From JAKAAZ01 sp963817855 (GTDB taxonomy: Bacteria > Acidobacteriota > Terriglobia > Terriglobales > Acidobacteriaceae), in NCBI GenBank assembly GCA_963817855.1, contig CAWFQA010000001.1, positions 2,356,001 to 2,420,000 on the forward strand: a DNA stretch of 64,000 nt, written 5' to 3'. Both the position numbers and the translations under genes were made by a program. Each line of letters begins with the position of its first letter. Within the stretch, counting starts at the first letter, position 1. The notes below the pieces were generated by a model, which was given only the letters and a program-made list of their open reading frames with translations, was not told the DNA's origin and did no database searches. Positions 61,283 through 64,000 of this stretch are shown here, in pieces.

Positions 61283-62410
61283 ATGAGTATTGAAACAGCC
61301 TCAACAGACGTTCTGATCCTCGGTGGCGGACCTGCGGGTTTGGCAGGTGCGATTGCTTTACGCCAGAAAGGCATCGATTGCCTTGTGATAGAAGCCTTGG
61401 AGCCGGAAATCGACAAAACTTGCGCCGAAGGACTGATGCCTGACGCACTGAGTTCACTGCGTGAGCTGGGCCTGAATATCACAGAGCAGCAAGGCCATCG
61501 CTTCCGCGGCATCCGTTTTAATAATCTTCACCACCAGGTCCACGCTGATTTCCCCAACGGCACCGGTATCGGGGTGCGTCGCACAAAATTGCACCGACTG
61601 ATAGCCGATCGTGCCCGAGAAGCCGGGGTTGCTGTGTCGTGGAGCAGCCGAGCCAGATTGCTGGACAGCCGATCCGCTCTGATCAATGGGAAGAAGCTTT
61701 CTTTTCGATATTTGGTCGGTGCCGACGGGCAAGCTTCGGACGTCAGGCAGTGGGCCGGTCTAGGGCAGTTTCACAGGGAAAACATCCGATTCGGTTTTCG
61801 CCGCCACTACAACATTGCTCCCTGGAGCGAATACGTGGAGGTGCATTGGGGATCGATCGGGCAGGTTTACGTCACTCCTGTCGCCGCAGACAGCGTTTGT
61901 GTCGTGTTCATCACTAGAAATCCCAAGTTGGCACAGGGAGATTTTCTGAAAGCATTTCCTGCCGTCGCAGAAAAACTTCACGGCGTTCCGACTATGTCGA
62001 TCCTCCGCGGCGGCATCTCCGCCAATCGGAAGCTCCGGCGAGTTGCAAACGAGTTTGTCGCCCTGATTGGGGATGCCTCCGGATCACCGGATGCCATCAC
62101 GGGAGAAGGTCTCGCAGTATCGTTCCGCCAAGCCATCTCGCTGGCAAATGCGATCGAGCGGGGAAATCTGGAACTGTACAACCGGGAGCATCAAAGAATT
62201 GGCAGGCTTCCCCATGCCATGAGCTGGCTGATGCTTTCGATGGATCGCTGGCCTCACATGCAGAGTCGCGCCATTGAGACATTGTCCGCTCACCCGGACT
62301 ATTTTCAGCAACTGCTCTCCGTGCATGTTGGCGCGCAGACCGTACAACGGTTAGCGATGCGCCAGGGAATTCGGCTTGGATGGAGCGTTCTTGAGGCAAG
62401 CCTTGATTGA
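61283..62410 (+). CDS. FAD-dependent oxidoreductase (PHBH/geranylgeranyl reductase-like)
   Basis: 375 aa. Rossmann FAD motif VLILGGGPAGLAG at residues 10-22, the GD motif in FVALIGDASGSPDAITGEGL (binds FAD ribitol), and an intervening RRTKLHRLIADRA. It is close in form to tryptophan halogenase/geranylgeranyl reductase and aromatic hydroxylase families. ATG 61283 was preferred; the frame is open from 61226. It is followed 11 bases later by a YceI gene, suggesting a shared substrate such as an isoprenoid or quinone. This link is inference. Confidence 0.82.
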   Translation: MSIETASTDVLILGGGPAGLAGAIALRQKGIDCLVIEALEPEIDKTCAEGLMPDALSSLRELGLNITEQQGHRFRGIRFNNLHHQVHADFPNGTGIGVRRTKLHRLIADRAREAGVAVSWSSRARLLDSRSALINGKKLSFRYLVGADGQASDVRQWAGLGQFHRENIRFGFRRHYNIAPWSEYVEVHWGSIGQVYVTPVAADSVCVVFITRNPKLAQGDFLKAFPAVAEKLHGVPTMSILRGGISANRKLRRVANEFVALIGDASGSPDAITGEGLAVSFRQAISLANAIERGNLELYNREHQRIGRLPHAMSWLMLSMDRWPHMQSRAIETLSAHPDYFQQLLSVHVGAQTVQRLAMRQGIRLGWSVLEASLD

Positions 62411-62420
62411 CGGAGAAAGA

Positions 62421-63041
62421 ATGGAACGCATTTTCTGCAAGAAAATTGTTCGCGAAGCTATTGCCACATGTGCCGTACTCGCCGGCTTTCTGATCTTGGC
62501 GCTCACGACCAGAGCGGAGGTCGACCCGCGAGCTCCCATCACAGTGACATTCGACTCCGCAAAAACGTCCATCCACTGGACGTTGCAAGCCGTGCTCCAC
62601 ACTGCCCAGGGTACCTTCGCTCTTGAGAGCGGTGTTGTTCATGTTATTCCGGCTGCGGAGACTGCGGACGGCCTGATAATCATTCAAGCCAACAGCGGGG
62701 AAAGCGGGGAGCGATCGCGAGATGAGAAAATGCAGAAGGATGTTCTGCAGAGTACAAAATATCCAGAGATCACCTTTCGGCCCACCCATGCATCCGGCAA
62801 CTTTGATTTTAGTAAGGATCAGTGGTTGACGGTGGATGGGATTTTCCATCTCCATGGCGCAGATCATCCAATGCAGTTGCATGTCCATGTTAGGCCGGAA
62901 ACCGACAATACGCTTCGCGCAACCACGCGATTCAGCATCCCTTACGTCAAGTGGGGGCTGAAAGACCCTAGCACCTTTGTTCTTCGGGTCGGGAAAACGG
63001 TTGCTGTCGATGTCGATAGTTGGGCGACTGTGAAACCATGA
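62421..63041 (+). CDS. YceI-family protein (lipid-binding, exported)
   Basis: 206 aa with a signal-like N-terminus (IATCAVLAGFLILALTTRAE). The YceI fold is seen in SRDEKMQKDVLQSTKYPEIT and in the N-terminal VTFDSAKTSIHWTLQAVLH. YceI proteins form a lipocalin-like barrel that carries polyisoprenoids in the periplasm. GGAG lies 10 bases upstream of ATG 62421. The preceding FAD oxidoreductase may act on an isoprenoid that this protein carries. Confidence 0.82.
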   Translation: MERIFCKKIVREAIATCAVLAGFLILALTTRAEVDPRAPITVTFDSAKTSIHWTLQAVLHTAQGTFALESGVVHVIPAAETADGLIIIQANSGESGERSRDEKMQKDVLQSTKYPEITFRPTHASGNFDFSKDQWLTVDGIFHLHGADHPMQLHVHVRPETDNTLRATTRFSIPYVKWGLKDPSTFVLRVGKTVAVDVDSWATVKP

Positions 63042-63105
63042 ATCGCCGGACGTCGTCATGAAAGATTGGAATGCTCGACGTGAGCGACAGATTCTCTAAG
63101 CCGGT

Positions 63106-64000
63106 ATGATCGACATTCGCGCACCGTTGCGTTGTTCTGTATTGCTGTCGCTGATGGTGACTGTTCCGGGGCTATTTGCCCAGAAGACGACAGTTCAAAT
63201 CCCCGCCGGCACTCCACTTCCGGTGCAGCTGGGGAAGCATGTTTCCATGAAAAAGGGAGAAGCTCTCGACTGCCACCTGATGTACCCGGTGTATGCGAAC
63301 AACAAGGTCGCTCTTCCGGCAGGGACTTTTGTTCGTGGCAAGGTTGTAGCGCTAACCTCAGATCGCAGTCGACGAATCCATGGGCGGCTCTGGGGAGATT
63401 TCACACCCTTCAATATTCCAGTTGTGCGCTTCGGTGAATTGGTTCTTCCAGACGGCGCCGTCCAGAAAATTGCCAGCAGCAATGCCACCAATGGGGCGCC
63501 GGTGCTGCACCTTTCCACGCCTGCCGCGAGTAAATCTCGATCGTTCATCGGCAGGCAATTCGATCAGCTTAAGCAGCAGGCCAAGGACACGGCCGCGCTC
63601 GTGACTGCTCCCGGGCGCAAGGATCGCCTGGTCCAGTTGTTATACCGTCAGCTTCCGTATCACCCGCAGAGAATTGAATCGGCAACCATGTGGACCGTGA
63701 CGCTGGCAAAGCCTCTGACCTTGACTGAAAATGAAGCCCCTGAAAAGACACAGAAAAATACCGTTGTAGCCACCGTTGGCGCGCCGAAACCAACCCCGAA
63801 ATCGCCTCCCACCACCAAGGACGCCGCGAAAAACAAGGATGAGTGGCATCTGAGCGCATACCTGGAACAAACCATCAGCTCCGCGAAGCAGAAGAAAGGG
63901 GACACGTTTGACGCTATAGTCGCCGTGCCGGTCTTAAAGCCAGACCAGACGGTGGAAATTCCTGAGGGTTCTGTATTGATAGGCACGATTACACAATCCA
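63106..64000 (+). CDS. Exported protein of unknown function, cut by the window edge
   Basis: Open from ATG 63106 to the end of the window without a stop (298 codons visible). Signal peptide LRCSVLLSLMVTVPGLFAQ. Two copies of a short beta-rich module are visible: TVQIPAGTPLPVQLGKHVSM with LPAGTFVRGKVV near the start, and KKGDTFDAIVAVPVLKPDQT with IPEGSVLIGTI near the end. A Lys/Pro-rich linker (KPTPKSPPTTKDAAKNKDE) lies between. I recognise no family; the modules recall TrbI/VirB10-like sandwich strands only loosely. Confidence 0.65.
   Translation, partial: MIDIRAPLRCSVLLSLMVTVPGLFAQKTTVQIPAGTPLPVQLGKHVSMKKGEALDCHLMYPVYANNKVALPAGTFVRGKVVALTSDRSRRIHGRLWGDFTPFNIPVVRFGELVLPDGAVQKIASSNATNGAPVLHLSTPAASKSRSFIGRQFDQLKQQAKDTAALVTAPGRKDRLVQLLYRQLPYHPQRIESATMWTVTLAKPLTLTENEAPEKTQKNTVVATVGAPKPTPKSPPTTKDAAKNKDEWHLSAYLEQTISSAKQKKGDTFDAIVAVPVLKPDQTVEIPEGSVLIGTITQS

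Noticed and set aside
1..64000. CRISPR arrays, IS elements, prophage, tRNA and rRNA genes
   Set aside because: No regular direct-repeat spacing, no transposase or integrase, and no cloverleaf or TTCGAAT-type signature was seen in the intergenic stretches.

Overview
The window reads as ordinary bacterial chromosome at roughly 55-60% GC. Gene content points to Acidobacteriota, probably class Terriglobia: a VWFA-related secreted protein, a TonB-type transducer, secreted M28 and gamma-glutamyl peptidases, many Sec-exported hypotheticals, F0 genes standing apart from F1 genes, and a caa3-like oxidase locus. This placement is inference from gene content; no rRNA or other taxonomic marker was compared. 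No tRNA, rRNA, CRISPR array, IS element or prophage was found.

Layout. 1-957: frameshifted, truncated tonB-like gene (minus). 1622-8249: galE, VWFA protein, ArsB-like permease (minus), a zinc dehydrogenase/SDR pair and a secreted metallo-beta-lactamase-fold protein, followed by the decayed start of an MFS transporter. 8596-10086: rpsP, terminator, khpA-rimM. 10125-14152 (minus): glutamate-carboxypeptidase-like M28 peptidase and gamma-glutamyltranspeptidase. 14314-15789: sulfatase. 15913-17884: atpZ-atpI-like-atpB-atpE, the membrane part of the ATP synthase. 18023-31922 (minus): complex I genes nuoA-C-D-(unknown)-E-F-G-H-J-K-L-M-N, without nuoB or nuoI and with three frameshifts in nuoM. 32292-36267: small unknown gene, thiS-like gene, BON-domain protein, a frameshifted endonuclease/exonuclease/phosphatase-family gene, and a membrane-protein/XRE-regulator pair behind a double operator. 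36289-42528 (minus): methyltransferase, thioesterase, pdxS-pdxT, coxB-coxA-coxC. 42608-44505: miaB and a DUF151 nuclease. 44553-50978: cell-surface glycan genes (GT9, FkbM, flippase, two methyltransferases, GT4). 50999-56330: lepB, carA, carB. 56433-64000: ArsR/AHSA1 pair, a DapA-like aldolase, BlaI/M56 pair, FAD oxidoreductase, YceI and a partial exported protein.

Functionally the centre of the window is bioenergetic: complex I, a cytochrome oxidase and the F0 motor lie within about 24 kb. Each has an unusual feature: two Fe-S subunits missing from the nuo operon and an unknown coupled gene within it; a c-subunit with a carboxylate in both helices; and an oxidase subunit I lacking the usual D- and K-channel residues.

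Five reading-frame breaks (tonB, three in nuoM, the EEP-family gene) can each be repaired by removing one base. That common direction suggests base-insertion errors in the sequence rather than five independent mutations, so those genes may be intact in the organism.
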